Source of the DNA: Thermoproteota archaeon
Lineage (GTDB): Archaea > Korarchaeota > Korarchaeia > Korarchaeales > Korarchaeaceae
Assembly: GCA_027491415.1 (NCBI GenBank)
Contig: JAOZFH010000007.1
Span: 1 to 64,000 of the forward strand
Direction: 5' to 3'
Length of the DNA: 64,000 bases
Position 1 is the first letter of the stretch. Each line of letters opens with the position of its first letter. The notes under the pieces are model-generated. The model did no database searches. It had not been told where the DNA came from and was given only the letters and a program-made list of their open reading frames with translations. Shown here piece by piece: positions 31,903-40,902 of the stretch. The translations under genes and the position numbers were made by a program.

Positions 31903-32955
31903 TTATTCCCTCCTGCTGGCTCTGAGAAGCACAACCCCCCTCCCCTTGATCAGCTCCCGCGAGCGATAGCCGGATAGCTTTAGAGCGTACTCGAGCTCAC
32001 CCCTCGTGGGTGGGAGCGAGCCCCCGAGGAGGGCATAGGGGATACCTATAACCTGTGAGTCCCCTTCCCGCAGGGCCTGGAGGAGAAACAGGGGAGCCTC
32101 TTCGGCTAGAACTCCATCGAGCGACTTTAAGAGGGCCTCAAAGCCGGCCCCAGCCCACTGAACCGCGTCTATGAGAACGGCAGCGTCGGCCTGTCCCTCC
32201 ACCAGACCCGGGCTCGATCGTACCTTCTGCCCAAAAGATTCTAGGTCGGACTCTACCAGCCGGAGCCTGCCGGCCTCTGGCGCCCTCAGCGTTGACACTA
32301 CGAGCCGCGCCGCCCGCAGGTCTCCGGGGGGAACACCCGCGACGATCTTGGCTCCGATGAGCCTCAGGGCGTCGACCGCCACCATCCCGATACCGGACCA
32401 GGGGAGGAGCACGGTCGCCGGTATGAGCCCCACGTCGGCCCATCTCCTTATGAGCTGAGCGTCCGTCATCCCCATCCCGAGGAGCGCGAGCGCGGACTGG
32501 AATCTAGCTACGGGGTTGTCGTACATCGCCAGCGTGGCCAACCTCCTCGTCTCGCGATCCAGCTTCGGTTGGGCTCCGGATATGAGGAGATCGGGAAGGG
32601 CCTCGAATGCAGACCTAAGGGAGCGCATGATCCGGTCCACCCAGGGAACCGTCTCTGGCGGCGGAGTGAGATCTAGAAACCTGCTAACTCTCCCGCCGAC
32701 AAGTCGGACGTATCCTCCCCTTGCCATGGCCTCTACCACGGCCTCCATTAGCTCGGGATAGGCCGAGACCTCCTTGAGCTTGGAGAGGCTAACCCCCTCC
32801 ATTCGCCTAGCGAGGCCGGACGCATAGAGGGCACGATAGCACTCGTATCCCAGGGACTTCACCAGGCTGTCGTGCCCGACCGCCAGCTCCGTCGGCTCAA
32901 TCCCCGCGTACTCGAAGGCCCTCGCCTCAACGAGCTCAGGGGCGGCCCCCGTCAT
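31903..32955 (-). CDS. Methyltransferase-like protein of unknown function, paralogue B
   Basis: A 350-residue protein I do not recognise. The N-terminal ~110 residues are helical and winged-helix-like. A conserved LAMYDNP opens the second half, followed by LLPWSGIG where a methyltransferase would have its glycine-rich SAM loop, then VAGVPPG, IDAVQW and LLGGSLPPTRGELEYAL. The order resembles an O-methyltransferase (winged helix plus Rossmann) but no GxGxG motif is visible. It shares LAMYDNP, LLPWSG, PPG, (D/N)A(V/I)QW and LLGGxLP with its neighbour at 32972-33994, so the two are tandem paralogues. One base separates it from the GTPase start. Confidence 0.6.
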   Translation of the reverse strand: MTGAAPELVEARAFEYAGIEPTELAVGHDSLVKSLGYECYRALYASGLARRMEGVSLSKLKEVSAYPELMEAVVEAMARGGYVRLVGGRVSRFLDLTPPPETVPWVDRIMRSLRSAFEALPDLLISGAQPKLDRETRRLATLAMYDNPVARFQSALALLGMGMTDAQLIRRWADVGLIPATVLLPWSGIGMVAVDALRLIGAKIVAGVPPGDLRAARLVVSTLRAPEAGRLRLVESDLESFGQKVRSSPGLVEGQADAAVLIDAVQWAGAGFEALLKSLDGVLAEEAPLFLLQALREGDSQVIGIPYALLGGSLPPTRGELEYALKLSGYRSRELIKGRGVVLLRASRRE

Positions 32956-32971
32956 CAGGGACCCATACAGG

Positions 32972-33994
32972 CTACCTCACCCCCGTGGTCACCTCCAGTG
33001 CCACCGCGCTGCCCGTCCTCGATATGACCCTCCACCCCACGCCCGCCCCCCTGAGGGACCTCTCCAGTTCCTCCCAAGTGGGAAGCAGGTTACCCCCGAG
33101 CAGCCGACCCAATATAACCATTGGGAGGCTCTCACTCGATCTCAGCGTCTGAAGAATGTAGACCCGCCCCCCTGACCTCACTCCGGTCACGGCCGATCGC
33201 ACCGCGGCCTCTGGAGATGAAGACCACTGAATCGCGTTCAGGAGCAGGGCTGCTTCTGGAGGGGTCCCAGTTCCCTCCACCTGCTTCAGGCACTCCAGTC
33301 CGGCCACCTCCGGCCCGGCCGAGAAGACTGTGATCGTGCCGCCCTCGTAGACCCCCCTCGTCCTGAGCGCCAGCCTGACCACCCTCTCCAGCCCGGGTGG
33401 AGCCGCGGCCATGATCCTTACGTCGCCCAGGATGGATCTGAGTGAGAAGACGTACTCTCCGAGTCCAGACCAGGGGAGCAGGAGGGCACCGATGTCGGCC
33501 CCCAACCCGAAACCTTCCACGGCGAGCCCCGTCTCTAGGAGCGTGAGTGGGTTGTCGTACATCGCCAGCGTGTGCGCGGGGTCTTGGGAAGGTTTCATCC
33601 CCGACCTGACATCTTCCGCGAGCTGGCTGAACCTATCCTCCAGTCCGGTGAGGGCTCTCTTCAGCCACCAAATTGACAGAGTGGGCCTGTCAGGCTCAGC
33701 CTCAAAGGAGAATATATCTTCGTACGACCTCAGCACGTCAGCGTCGAGGAGTAGATCGAGGATGGCGTCCAGAAGGGCTGGGTTCCTAACCGATCGGCGT
33801 ATCCTTCGCCTGTAGCTTCCCTCTATCTCCTTAAGGAGCCCGGAGTCGGATAGAGCCGCGTAGATCCAGTATACAACGTAGCTCCTGAGTTCCCTGGAGG
33901 CCGCCCTCACCTCCCTCTTGTCCAGCCCGGCGTGTCGGAGCGCGGAGGAGTAAGTCCCCCTCCCGAACAGTCCCTGCGTGTAGAGGGCGAACAA
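32972..33994 (-). CDS. Methyltransferase-like protein of unknown function, paralogue A
   Basis: A 340-residue paralogue of the protein encoded just downstream, sharing the order LAMYDNP, LLPWSGLG, AAPPG, NAIQWSS and LLGGNLLPTWEELE. The N-terminal ~110 residues (ALYTQGLFGRGTYSS and a following helical region) are basic and helical and differ from paralogue B. The usual SAM-binding glycine loop is not visible, so it may be an inactive, ligand-binding derivative. It starts with TTG 33994 after GAGGGAG, 15 bases after the zinc-ribbon gene; 16 bases separate it from paralogue B. Confidence 0.6.
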   Translation of the reverse strand: MFALYTQGLFGRGTYSSALRHAGLDKREVRAASRELRSYVVYWIYAALSDSGLLKEIEGSYRRRIRRSVRNPALLDAILDLLLDADVLRSYEDIFSFEAEPDRPTLSIWWLKRALTGLEDRFSQLAEDVRSGMKPSQDPAHTLAMYDNPLTLLETGLAVEGFGLGADIGALLLPWSGLGEYVFSLRSILGDVRIMAAAPPGLERVVRLALRTRGVYEGGTITVFSAGPEVAGLECLKQVEGTGTPPEAALLLNAIQWSSSPEAAVRSAVTGVRSGGRVYILQTLRSSESLPMVILGRLLGGNLLPTWEELERSLRGAGVGWRVISRTGSAVALEVTTGVR

Positions 33995-34009
33995 CGGGAC
34001 TCCCTCTGG

Positions 34010-34348
34010 TCAGGTCGCGGCGCGCGCCTTCCTCCTCACCACGCCGAGCTCCTCCAAGAGCATTAGGACGTCTATGTCCTCAGAGCTAGGCCTGACCCTT
34101 CCGGAGAGGAGCGCCCTCACCCTGTCCATGTCGACCCAAGAGGGCGCCAGCGGAGCCCTCTCCTGAATCAGCTCGAAACCCACCTTGGAGAAGACAGACT
34201 CAGCCACGTCCACCTCTCTCACCATGCCGCCGCTCACCCAGATGACGAGGTCGTGATCCTCCCCACACGGCAAGAAGAACCTCCCGTCTGGGTGATCAGG
34301 GGGAATCTCGTGGACCCTCCCGCACTTGGGGCACCGGACCCTGCGCAA
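34010..34348 (-). CDS. Small zinc-ribbon protein of unknown function
   Basis: A 112-residue protein. It begins with CPKCGRVHEIPPDHPDGRF and continues to CGEDHDL, giving C-x2-C then C-x3-H as probable zinc ligands. A beta-rich middle (LVIWVSGGMVREVDV) and a helical end with DIDVLMLLEELGVV follow, the latter resembling a degenerate winged-helix. It starts with TTG 34348. It is the first gene of the four-gene operon ending with the Ras-like GTPase. Function unknown. Confidence 0.6.
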   Translation of the reverse strand: MRRVRCPKCGRVHEIPPDHPDGRFFLPCGEDHDLVIWVSGGMVREVDVAESVFSKVGFELIQERAPLAPSWVDMDRVRALLSGRVRPSSEDIDVLMLLEELGVVRRKARAAT

Positions 34349-34420
34349 ACCGACCCCCCCGGGGCTCTTGGGGATCTCAAGAGGTCTACATAATAACGTC
34401 TCAGGGTTGCGAGTCAGCCG

Positions 34421-34966
34421 ATGAGAGGGGTCGTGGTGGCCGTCGGTTCTGAGAACCCGGTTAAGGTCGAAGCTGTGAGGAGGGCCTTCACCAGGGCATA
34501 TGGGTCAGTTGAGGTTGTCCCAGTGGCGGTGAGTTCGGGAGTCCCCCCTCAGCCGGTCAACGATGAGGGGCCTATGGGGGCCCTCAATAGGGCGCAAGGG
34601 AGCCTGCGCGAAGTCTCCAGGGCAGAATTCGGAGTCGGAATAGAGGGTGCGCTGGTCGAACTATACGGGCAGACCTTCTGCACGGGCTTCGTGGCGATCG
34701 TCCGCAGGGACGGGCTGACTGGGCTCGGCACCAGTGGGTGGTTTCAGTGCCCTGACTACGTCGTCGAGAAGATGCTCGAGGGCGTCGAGTTGGGGAAGCT
34801 GATAGACGAGAGGGTGGGTCGGATCGGAGTAAAGAGGGCCGAGGGGGCAATAGGCATATTCACGAGGGGGCTCGTCTCACGGACGGACCTCTATGAGCAC
34901 GGGGTATACATGGCATTAGCTCCTTTCTTGGCCGAGGGCCTGTGGAGCAGATCGAAGGGGCTGTGA
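34421..34966 (+). CDS. yjjX: Inosine/xanthosine triphosphatase (DUF84/YjjX family)
   Basis: A 181-residue house-cleaning NTPase that hydrolyses non-canonical ITP/XTP. Family marks: VAVGSENPVKVEAVRRAF at the start, SGVPPQPVNDEGPMGALNRA, the acidic VGIEGAL, and a C-terminal AIGIFTRGLVSRTDLYEHG. ATG 34421 lies about 28 bases after CATAATAA, so the message is probably leaderless. It diverges from the GTPase operon across 72 bases. Confidence 0.88.
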   Translation: MRGVVVAVGSENPVKVEAVRRAFTRAYGSVEVVPVAVSSGVPPQPVNDEGPMGALNRAQGSLREVSRAEFGVGIEGALVELYGQTFCTGFVAIVRRDGLTGLGTSGWFQCPDYVVEKMLEGVELGKLIDERVGRIGVKRAEGAIGIFTRGLVSRTDLYEHGVYMALAPFLAEGLWSRSKGL

Positions 34967-34969
34967 GCT

Positions 34970-35482
34970 TCATGGATGGGTCAGCGTCTCACGCGCCCGG
35001 AGGTGCCTCAAGGTTGCCCCCCTCCTAACATCCACCTCCAGCTCGATTGACACCTGGTCGGGCCGGATCAGCAGAAAGTCGACTGTCAGGCCGTCGGCCC
35101 CCGAGGCTCCTATCCCCTCCAGGGCGAAATTGTAGACTCCCTGAGACTCATTGACGTAGAGCCTACCGTCTAGGGGTCTCATAGTCGATAACCCGAGCCA
35201 GCTGAAACTCCCGGTGAGGTTTGTGCGGACGGCCTCAACGAGCGAGCCCTTGTGCGCCCTCACTGCGATGGTGAGTCGACCGACTCCATCCTCTTCCCCC
35301 CTAAGCCGCAGCTCGACGATCTCCTCAGTTTCGTAAGTCAGTCTGACGGCATCGCCCCCGCTGACGGGGAGGCGGTCCTCGCTGACCACCGAAGGAAATT
35401 CTTCCTTGGTTCTCGTCGAGTATAGGACGGAGACGGCCAATCCCAGTACTAGCAGCAGGTAGGCCAGCTGGTAGCGATCCAT
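34970..35482 (-). CDS. Membrane-anchored extracellular protein of unknown function
   Basis: A 170-residue protein with one N-terminal membrane helix (about residues 6-21) and a beta-rich exterior part. No cysteines or known motifs are seen. ATG 35482 lies about 30 bases after TTATTAACC, so it is probably leaderless. It converges with the NTPase gene, with three bases between the stops. No family recognised. Confidence 0.6.
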   Translation of the reverse strand: MDRYQLAYLLLVLGLAVSVLYSTRTKEEFPSVVSEDRLPVSGGDAVRLTYETEEIVELRLRGEEDGVGRLTIAVRAHKGSLVEAVRTNLTGSFSWLGLSTMRPLDGRLYVNESQGVYNFALEGIGASGADGLTVDFLLIRPDQVSIELEVDVRRGATLRHLRARETLTHP

Positions 35483-35576
35483 GCCCGAGCGAACTGACTC
35501 CGCTGCGTTATTAACCCAACTTGGGGGGCACCCGGCCTGCTCTCAGCACCCCCCGACCCGTCCGTTTCAACAAAAG

Positions 35577-35588
35577 TCTTAATTAGGA
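35577..35588 (+). promoter_or_regulatory. TATA-like box and GC-rich leader of the first oligopeptide-class importer
   Basis: GTCTTAATTAGG about 60 bases before ATG 35646. The leader holds a six-G run (35605-35610), a six-C run (35626-35631) and a five-G run (35635-35639) just before the start, so the C-run could pair with either G-run, one of which includes the ribosome site. Confidence 0.4.
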
Positions 35589-35645
35589 TCGACAGATTGC
35601 CCGTGGGGGGCAAAGACCCCTAAGACCCCCCGGCGGGGGATAGTA

Positions 35646-37484
35646 ATGGAGACGAAGACCTTAGTCGGCGTTTTCATCGTCCTCCTGATAGTGGTCGGAG
35701 GACTGGCCTACATCGCCGGCAAGAAGGCGGCGCCACCCGCGACGACGGCCCCACCCGCGACGACCGCTCCGCCAGCGACCACGGCGCCGCCCGAGACCAC
35801 GCCGCCGCCGATGGAGGTGAAGAACCCGGACAAGCTCATAGTGGCCACCATCGGTGAGCCCGAGACCCTCGACCCGGCGTGGGCGTATGACACCGCGAGC
35901 GGAGAGGTGATCTTCAACATCTACGAGACCCTCATCTTCTTCGACAGGGATAAGGTGGACCAGTTCATACCCATAATTGCCGAGCAGGTTCCGTCCGTCG
36001 AGAACGGCCTGATCAGGGACAACGGCACGACCATAGTTTTCCCGATCAGGTCGGGCATCAAGTTCCACTCCGGCAGGGAGCTCACCCCGGAGGACGTCGA
36101 GTACTCCCTCGAGCGCGTGCTCGTCATGGACAGGGACGGCGGTCCGTCCTGGATGCTCCTCGACCCGCTCCTCGGGGTCGAGACCACCAGGGACAGCGAT
36201 GGCAACCTGATCGTCACTTGGGAACAGATCGACCAGGCCGTCGAGGTCGAGGGCAACAACGTCGTGCTCCACCTGGCCAAGCCGTACCCGATCACCGTGC
36301 TCTTCCAGATCCTGTCCCAGACCTGGAGCAGCATAGTGGACAAGCAGTGCGCCATCGAGCACGGCGCCTGGCCGGGGACCCCGGAGACCTGGCAGGACTA
36401 CAACAACCCCGAGGTGCCTCCGCTCCAGGAGGCCGACTGCGGCTCCGGTCCGTTCATGCTCGACAGGTGGGAGCACGGCAAGCAGGTCGTCCTGAAGAGG
36501 TTCGACGACTACTGGAGGGGACCGGCCAACTTCAGCGAGTTCATCATCATGAAGGTCGACGAGTGGGCCACCAGGAAGCTCATGTTCCTCAAGGGCGACG
36601 TTGACATGGCCTACGTGCCCGCGCAGCACATGAAGGAGATCGAGGGCGCCGAGGGCATCAGGGTCTACAAGAACCTGCCCACGGTGTCCAACGCCGCGGT
36701 GTTCTTCACCTTCGAGGTCGATCCGAACAGCCCCTACATAGGCAGCGGCAAGCTCGACGGCAACGGCATCCCGCCCGACTTCTTCTCCGACATCAACCTC
36801 AGGAAGGCGTTCGCCTACTCCTTCGACTTCGACAGGTACATAGAGGAGGCTTGGTTCGGCGAGGCCGCGAGGACGCCTGGTCCAATCCCGCAGGGCCTGC
36901 CTGGCTACGACCCCAACCTGCCGATGTACGAGTTCAACCTGACCAAGGCCGAGGAGTACTTCAAGAAGGCCTGGGACGGCCAGGTCTGGGAGAAGGGCTT
37001 CTACTTCGAGCTGCTCTACAACGTGGGCAACGTCCAGAGGAAGACCGCCGCTGAGATGATCAAGGAGAATGTGGAGAGCCTCAACCCGAAGTTCAAGATC
37101 TACGTAAGGGGCGTCGAGTGGCCCGAATACCTCAAGGCCATGGTCAGGCGCCAGCTGCCGATGTTCATCATCGGCTGGCTCGCCGACTACCCCGACCCGT
37201 ACAACTTCGTCTTCCCGTACATGCACTCCTCCGGAACCTTCGCCGCCTGGCAGGGCTACAGCAACCCGCACGTTGACGAACTCGTCGAGGAGCTGATCAC
37301 GACCTCGGACCAGAACAGGAGGATCGAGATCTGCAGGGAACTCACCCAGATCTACTACGAGGAGGTACCCAGCTTCATCATCTACCAGCCGCTCGGCAGG
37401 CACTACGAGAGGACCTGGGTCCACGGCTGGTACTACAACCCGATCTACCCAGGAGTCTACGCCTATCCGCTCTGGAAGGGCTGA
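35646..37484 (+). CDS. Oligopeptide-class ABC binding protein, N-terminally anchored
   Basis: A 612-residue family 5 solute-binding protein. A single N-terminal helix (about residues 6-24) anchors it, followed by a linker built of repeated APPATT units, then the binding domain (DKLIVATIGEPETLDPAW, TIVFPIRSGIKFHSGREL, DVEYSLERVL). It captures peptides or other oligomers outside the cell for the permeases encoded next. It is followed by a pyrimidine stretch with six T residues (37503-37508) and a separate TATA-like box, so the binding protein can be made in excess. Confidence 0.9.
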   Translation: METKTLVGVFIVLLIVVGGLAYIAGKKAAPPATTAPPATTAPPATTAPPETTPPPMEVKNPDKLIVATIGEPETLDPAWAYDTASGEVIFNIYETLIFFDRDKVDQFIPIIAEQVPSVENGLIRDNGTTIVFPIRSGIKFHSGRELTPEDVEYSLERVLVMDRDGGPSWMLLDPLLGVETTRDSDGNLIVTWEQIDQAVEVEGNNVVLHLAKPYPITVLFQILSQTWSSIVDKQCAIEHGAWPGTPETWQDYNNPEVPPLQEADCGSGPFMLDRWEHGKQVVLKRFDDYWRGPANFSEFIIMKVDEWATRKLMFLKGDVDMAYVPAQHMKEIEGAEGIRVYKNLPTVSNAAVFFTFEVDPNSPYIGSGKLDGNGIPPDFFSDINLRKAFAYSFDFDRYIEEAWFGEAARTPGPIPQGLPGYDPNLPMYEFNLTKAEEYFKKAWDGQVWEKGFYFELLYNVGNVQRKTAAEMIKENVESLNPKFKIYVRGVEWPEYLKAMVRRQLPMFIIGWLADYPDPYNFVFPYMHSSGTFAAWQGYSNPHVDELVEELITTSDQNRRIEICRELTQIYYEEVPSFIIYQPLGRHYERTWVHGWYYNPIYPGVYAYPLWKG

Positions 37485-37502
37485 GTCAACCCTTCCACCC
37501 TC

Positions 37503-37508
37503 TTTTTT
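37503..37508 (+). terminator. T-tract after the binding protein gene
   Basis: CCCTTCCACCC then six T residues, within 25 bases of the stop. Probably partial termination ahead of the permease genes. Confidence 0.4.
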
Positions 37509-37602
37509 GAAGCTTGGTAAAGAATCTCCGAGTTTACCAGACCTCCTGGCGTTCAAGGGACCTTCCGCCAGCCGGCTGGCCGAAAGCACCTTTTGGGAAC
37601 AC

Positions 37603-37610
37603 TTTTTTAC
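37603..37610 (+). promoter_or_regulatory. Internal TATA-like box before the permease genes
   Basis: TTTTTTAC about 50 bases before ATG 37660, inside the 175-base gap between binding protein and permease. Confidence 0.4.
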
Positions 37611-37659
37611 CATAGCGGGGAAAGATCCCCGCCCTCGGAGATCCGTCGGGTGAACCCGA

Positions 37660-38700
37660 ATGGGAGGTATGAGAACTTACATAATCAGGCGGCTCCTCCT
37701 AATAATACCCACGCTGCTCGGCGTTTCAATACTCGTGTTCTCCGTATCAATGGTGTTCTCCCCCGAGGAGAGGGCCGCGCTGTACGTCGGCGAGGGAGGG
37801 TTCAAGGCGGCCGCAAGGATTCAGGCGATAATCAAGAAGTACGGCCTGGACCAGCCAGTCTACGTTCAGTACTATAACTGGCTGAAGAACGTTCTTCAAG
37901 GCAACCTCGGGTGGTCGAAGTCGCTGAACATCCCAGTCGCCAGGGCCTTCACCGAACTCTGGCCCGCGTCGGTAGAGATAGCGATCTACGCGGCCCCCCT
38001 CATAGTAATAACCGGAATCATGCTCGGGAGGATATCGGCCGTCCACAGGGACAGGTGGCCCGACCACATCTCGAGGATATTCGCTATAGTTGGTTGGTCC
38101 CTCCCCACCTTCTGGTCCGCGATCGTACTTCTCGCCATATTCTACGGGGCGCTGGGATGGTTCCCGCCGGGGAGATTGAGCCCCGAGGCGCAGAGCATTG
38201 TCCACTCTGCAGAGTGGGTGAGCTACACGGGGCTCTACACAATAGACGCCTTACTCAACAGGAACCTGTTCGTGTTCGCTGACGCGCTCAGGCACCTCTT
38301 CCTCCCCGTCCTCAACCTCGTCATCGTCGGAAACGCCGGCATAATGAGGGTGATGAGGTCCAGCCTGCTCGAGGAGCTCCACAAGGAGTACGTGATGGCC
38401 GCCAGAACCAGGGGGGTGCCCGAGAAGGCGGTGATAAACAAGCACGCTATGAGAAACGCCATGATACCGGTCGTCACGATGGCCGGGGTGCTGGTGGCCG
38501 GCTTCCTGACGGGGCTTGTCATCACGGAGACGGTCTTCGAGTTCAAGGGCCTCGGGTACTGGGCCGCCCACGCCGCCACGCAGCTGGACTTCCCGGCCGT
38601 GCTGGCGTTCGCCCTGTTCTCCGGGATAGTGTTCGTTGTCTCTAACCTCTTGGTGGACATACTCTACGCTTATCTGGATCCGAGGATAAGGCTGGGGTGA
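37660..38700 (+). CDS. Oligopeptide-class ABC permease (DppB type)
   Basis: A 346-residue permease with the DppB/OppB plan: an N-terminal helix (YIIRRLLLIIPTLLGVSILVF), a long external segment ending before KKYGLDQPVYVQYYNW, then the transport core with the coupling loop EYVMAARTRGVPEKAVINKHAMRNAMIPVV. ATG 37660 was chosen, with ATG 37669 also possible. The partner permease begins seven bases after the stop. Confidence 0.9.
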   Translation: MGGMRTYIIRRLLLIIPTLLGVSILVFSVSMVFSPEERAALYVGEGGFKAAARIQAIIKKYGLDQPVYVQYYNWLKNVLQGNLGWSKSLNIPVARAFTELWPASVEIAIYAAPLIVITGIMLGRISAVHRDRWPDHISRIFAIVGWSLPTFWSAIVLLAIFYGALGWFPPGRLSPEAQSIVHSAEWVSYTGLYTIDALLNRNLFVFADALRHLFLPVLNLVIVGNAGIMRVMRSSLLEELHKEYVMAARTRGVPEKAVINKHAMRNAMIPVVTMAGVLVAGFLTGLVITETVFEFKGLGYWAAHAATQLDFPAVLAFALFSGIVFVVSNLLVDILYAYLDPRIRLG

Positions 38701-38707
38701 TGTTGAG

Positions 38708-39649
38708 GTGGCAGGGAGTAAGGAGAAGGAGCTCGGCAGGGTGCCTTTGCGAGAGAGGGCGTGGTTCAAGGAGCTGGTTTTCACCCTCAAGAGAATAAGG
38801 GAGAGTCCGCTCTCTCTGGCGGGCCTGACGATCGTCGCTTTCTTCGCGATCATAGCCATATTCGCGCCGCTGATAGCCCCGCCCCAACCCGGCAGGGATC
38901 CATACGTCATGCCCAGGCATGGTTACTTGGCGACTCCAAAGCCTCCGAGCGACGAGTTCCCATTCGGGACCACCGAGGGCCAGTACGACATGTTCTACGG
39001 CTGCATTTGGGGGACTAGGACGGCCTTCAGGGTTGGCCTCCTGGTCGTTGGCGGGGCCCTGGCCATAGGGGTGACCCTCGGGGCCCTGTCCGGGTACTTC
39101 GGCGGAATCCTGGATGAGATAATCATGAGGATCACCGACATTATGTACGCATTCCCGGGGCTGATCCTGGCCATGGCGTTCGTGACGGCCTTTGGGGTCG
39201 GCCTGGACAACGTGATCAAGGCGCTCATCCTGGTGGGCTGGCCCACCTACGCTCGACTCACCAGGGCCGGAGTGCTTCAGGTCAGGCAGGAGGACTACGT
39301 CGAGGCGGCTAGGGCGATAGGCGCGTCAAACGCTAGGATACTGCTGAAGCACGTCCTGCCGAACAGCATCTACCCAGTCGTAATAGTCTCAACCCTCGAC
39401 ATCGGATCCATGGTGCTCACGGCGGCCGCGCTGAGCTTCCTCGGCCTGGGCGCGCCCATAGGCTACGCGGACTGGGGCCAGCTCATATCCATGTCCCGAA
39501 ACTGGATACTGGGAGAGGCTGGCAACCCGTTCGCCTACTGGCACACCTACACGATCCCCGGCATCTTCATCTTCACGTTCGTCCTAGGCTGGAACCTGCT
39601 CGGCGACGCGTTCCGAGACATACTGGATCCGACCCTCAGGAGGAGGTGA
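38708..39649 (+). CDS. Oligopeptide-class ABC permease (DppC type)
   Basis: A 313-residue DppC/OppC permease. The N-terminal cytoplasmic stretch is followed by a helix (SLAGLTIVAFFAIIAIFAPL) and the core with the coupling loop QEDYVEAARAIGASNARILLKHVLPN. GTG 38708 follows TTGAGGTG. Its last codons overlap the start region of the ATPase gene. The final FTFVLGWNLLGDAFRDILDP is typical of the family. Confidence 0.9.
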   Translation: MAGSKEKELGRVPLRERAWFKELVFTLKRIRESPLSLAGLTIVAFFAIIAIFAPLIAPPQPGRDPYVMPRHGYLATPKPPSDEFPFGTTEGQYDMFYGCIWGTRTAFRVGLLVVGGALAIGVTLGALSGYFGGILDEIIMRITDIMYAFPGLILAMAFVTAFGVGLDNVIKALILVGWPTYARLTRAGVLQVRQEDYVEAARAIGASNARILLKHVLPNSIYPVVIVSTLDIGSMVLTAAALSFLGLGAPIGYADWGQLISMSRNWILGEAGNPFAYWHTYTIPGIFIFTFVLGWNLLGDAFRDILDPTLRRR

Positions 39650-39651
39650 GA

Positions 39652-40902
39652 ATGCCCAACCCCGATTCCGATCCCGGCGCGCTTGAGGCGGTTGAGGAGA
39701 GGCCCGAGGTCAAAGCCTCGGCCCAGGAGAGGAACGTGCTGATGGAGGTCAGGGACCTGAAGGTCCGATTCTACACCTACGAGGGGGTCGTGAAGGCCAT
39801 TGACGGCGTCGACTTGGACATCCTGGACGGGGAGACCCTGGGGATCGTCGGCGAGACCGGCAGCGGGAAGTCCGTCACTACCTACGCTATGATGAACCTC
39901 ATCCCGCCCCCCGGGAAGATCGTCGCCGGCAGAGTCGTCTACTACATGGATGGGAAACCCCTGGTCCTCACGGAGATGGATGAGGAGGACCTCAGGAAGC
40001 TGAGGGGGGCCGAGATCTCGAGGATCTTTCAAGAGCCGAAGGCCGCCCTGAACCCAGTCTTCAAGGTCGGTGACCAGGTGGCCGAGGCCATCCTGATACA
40101 CAGGATGGACGAGATGATCGGGAGGGCGATAGCGACCCTCGAGGAGGAGTCCAAGGCAGGCGGCCTGAGGGGGGCGCTGGCCAGGGCCAAGCTCGCAGTC
40201 ATGAGGATGGCCAAGGAAAACCCCAGCGGCCTCGCCCTGAAGCTCCTCCTAAGGGTCCCAATCCTCAGGAGACTCTACTGGTCTCCGGTGAGCGCAGAGG
40301 CCAGGAGGGATGTTGTTAGACTCCTCGGCCTCATGGGGATCCCGGATCCGGACCGGGTTTACGACATGTACCCGCACGAGCTGAGCGGGGGGATGCAGCA
40401 GAGGATAGTGATAGCGACAGCCCTCTCCTGCAACCCCAGGATGCTCATAGCCGACGAGCCAACCACCAATTTGGATGTCACGGTTGAGGCCCAGATAATT
40501 GAGCTCATGAAGGAGCTGAAGAAGCAGTTCGGCTCCACGCTCGTATACATAACCCACGACATGGGGGTCATAGCGGAGGTCTCCGACAGGGTCGCTGTTA
40601 TGTACGCCGGCAACATATGCGAGGTCGCCGACGTCTTCACGCTGTTCAAGGAGCCCCTCCACCCCTACACAAAGGGACTGCTTGAGGCCATTCCGATGCC
40701 CGGCAGGGAGCTGAAGGCCATCCCGGGCACCGTCCCCAACCTGATCAACCCGCCGACGGGATGCAGATTCCATCCCAGGTGCGCCCACGCGATGCCGAAG
40801 TGTAAGGAGCACAAGCCGAGGCTCATCGAGGTGAGGCCGGGTCACAAGGTTGCCTGCTTCCTCTACCACGATCAAGTGGCCGACGAGGGGGGCGAGGAGT
40901 GA
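39652..40902 (+). CDS. Oligopeptide-class ABC ATPase (DppD type) with helical insertion
   Basis: About 416 residues, longer than the usual 320-340. Walker A is GETGSGKS, the signature is LSGGMQQR, Walker B is LIADEPTTNLD, and the C-terminal domain ends PTGCRFHPRCAHAMPKCKE. About 60 extra residues, rich in Lys/Arg/Ala, lie in the helical subdomain between the Q-loop and the signature (from MDEMIGRAIATLEEESK to about LYWSPVSAEARRD). ATG 39652 follows AGGAGGTGAGA. The insertion lies in the region that contacts the permease coupling helix. Confidence 0.88.
   Translation: MPNPDSDPGALEAVEERPEVKASAQERNVLMEVRDLKVRFYTYEGVVKAIDGVDLDILDGETLGIVGETGSGKSVTTYAMMNLIPPPGKIVAGRVVYYMDGKPLVLTEMDEEDLRKLRGAEISRIFQEPKAALNPVFKVGDQVAEAILIHRMDEMIGRAIATLEEESKAGGLRGALARAKLAVMRMAKENPSGLALKLLLRVPILRRLYWSPVSAEARRDVVRLLGLMGIPDPDRVYDMYPHELSGGMQQRIVIATALSCNPRMLIADEPTTNLDVTVEAQIIELMKELKKQFGSTLVYITHDMGVIAEVSDRVAVMYAGNICEVADVFTLFKEPLHPYTKGLLEAIPMPGRELKAIPGTVPNLINPPTGCRFHPRCAHAMPKCKEHKPRLIEVRPGHKVACFLYHDQVADEGGEE

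Noticed and set aside
35661-37613. 650-codon open frame on the minus strand opposite the binding protein gene
   Set aside because: It is an antisense shadow made by strong GC-rich codon bias. The plus-strand product is a clear family 5 binding protein with anchor and linker.
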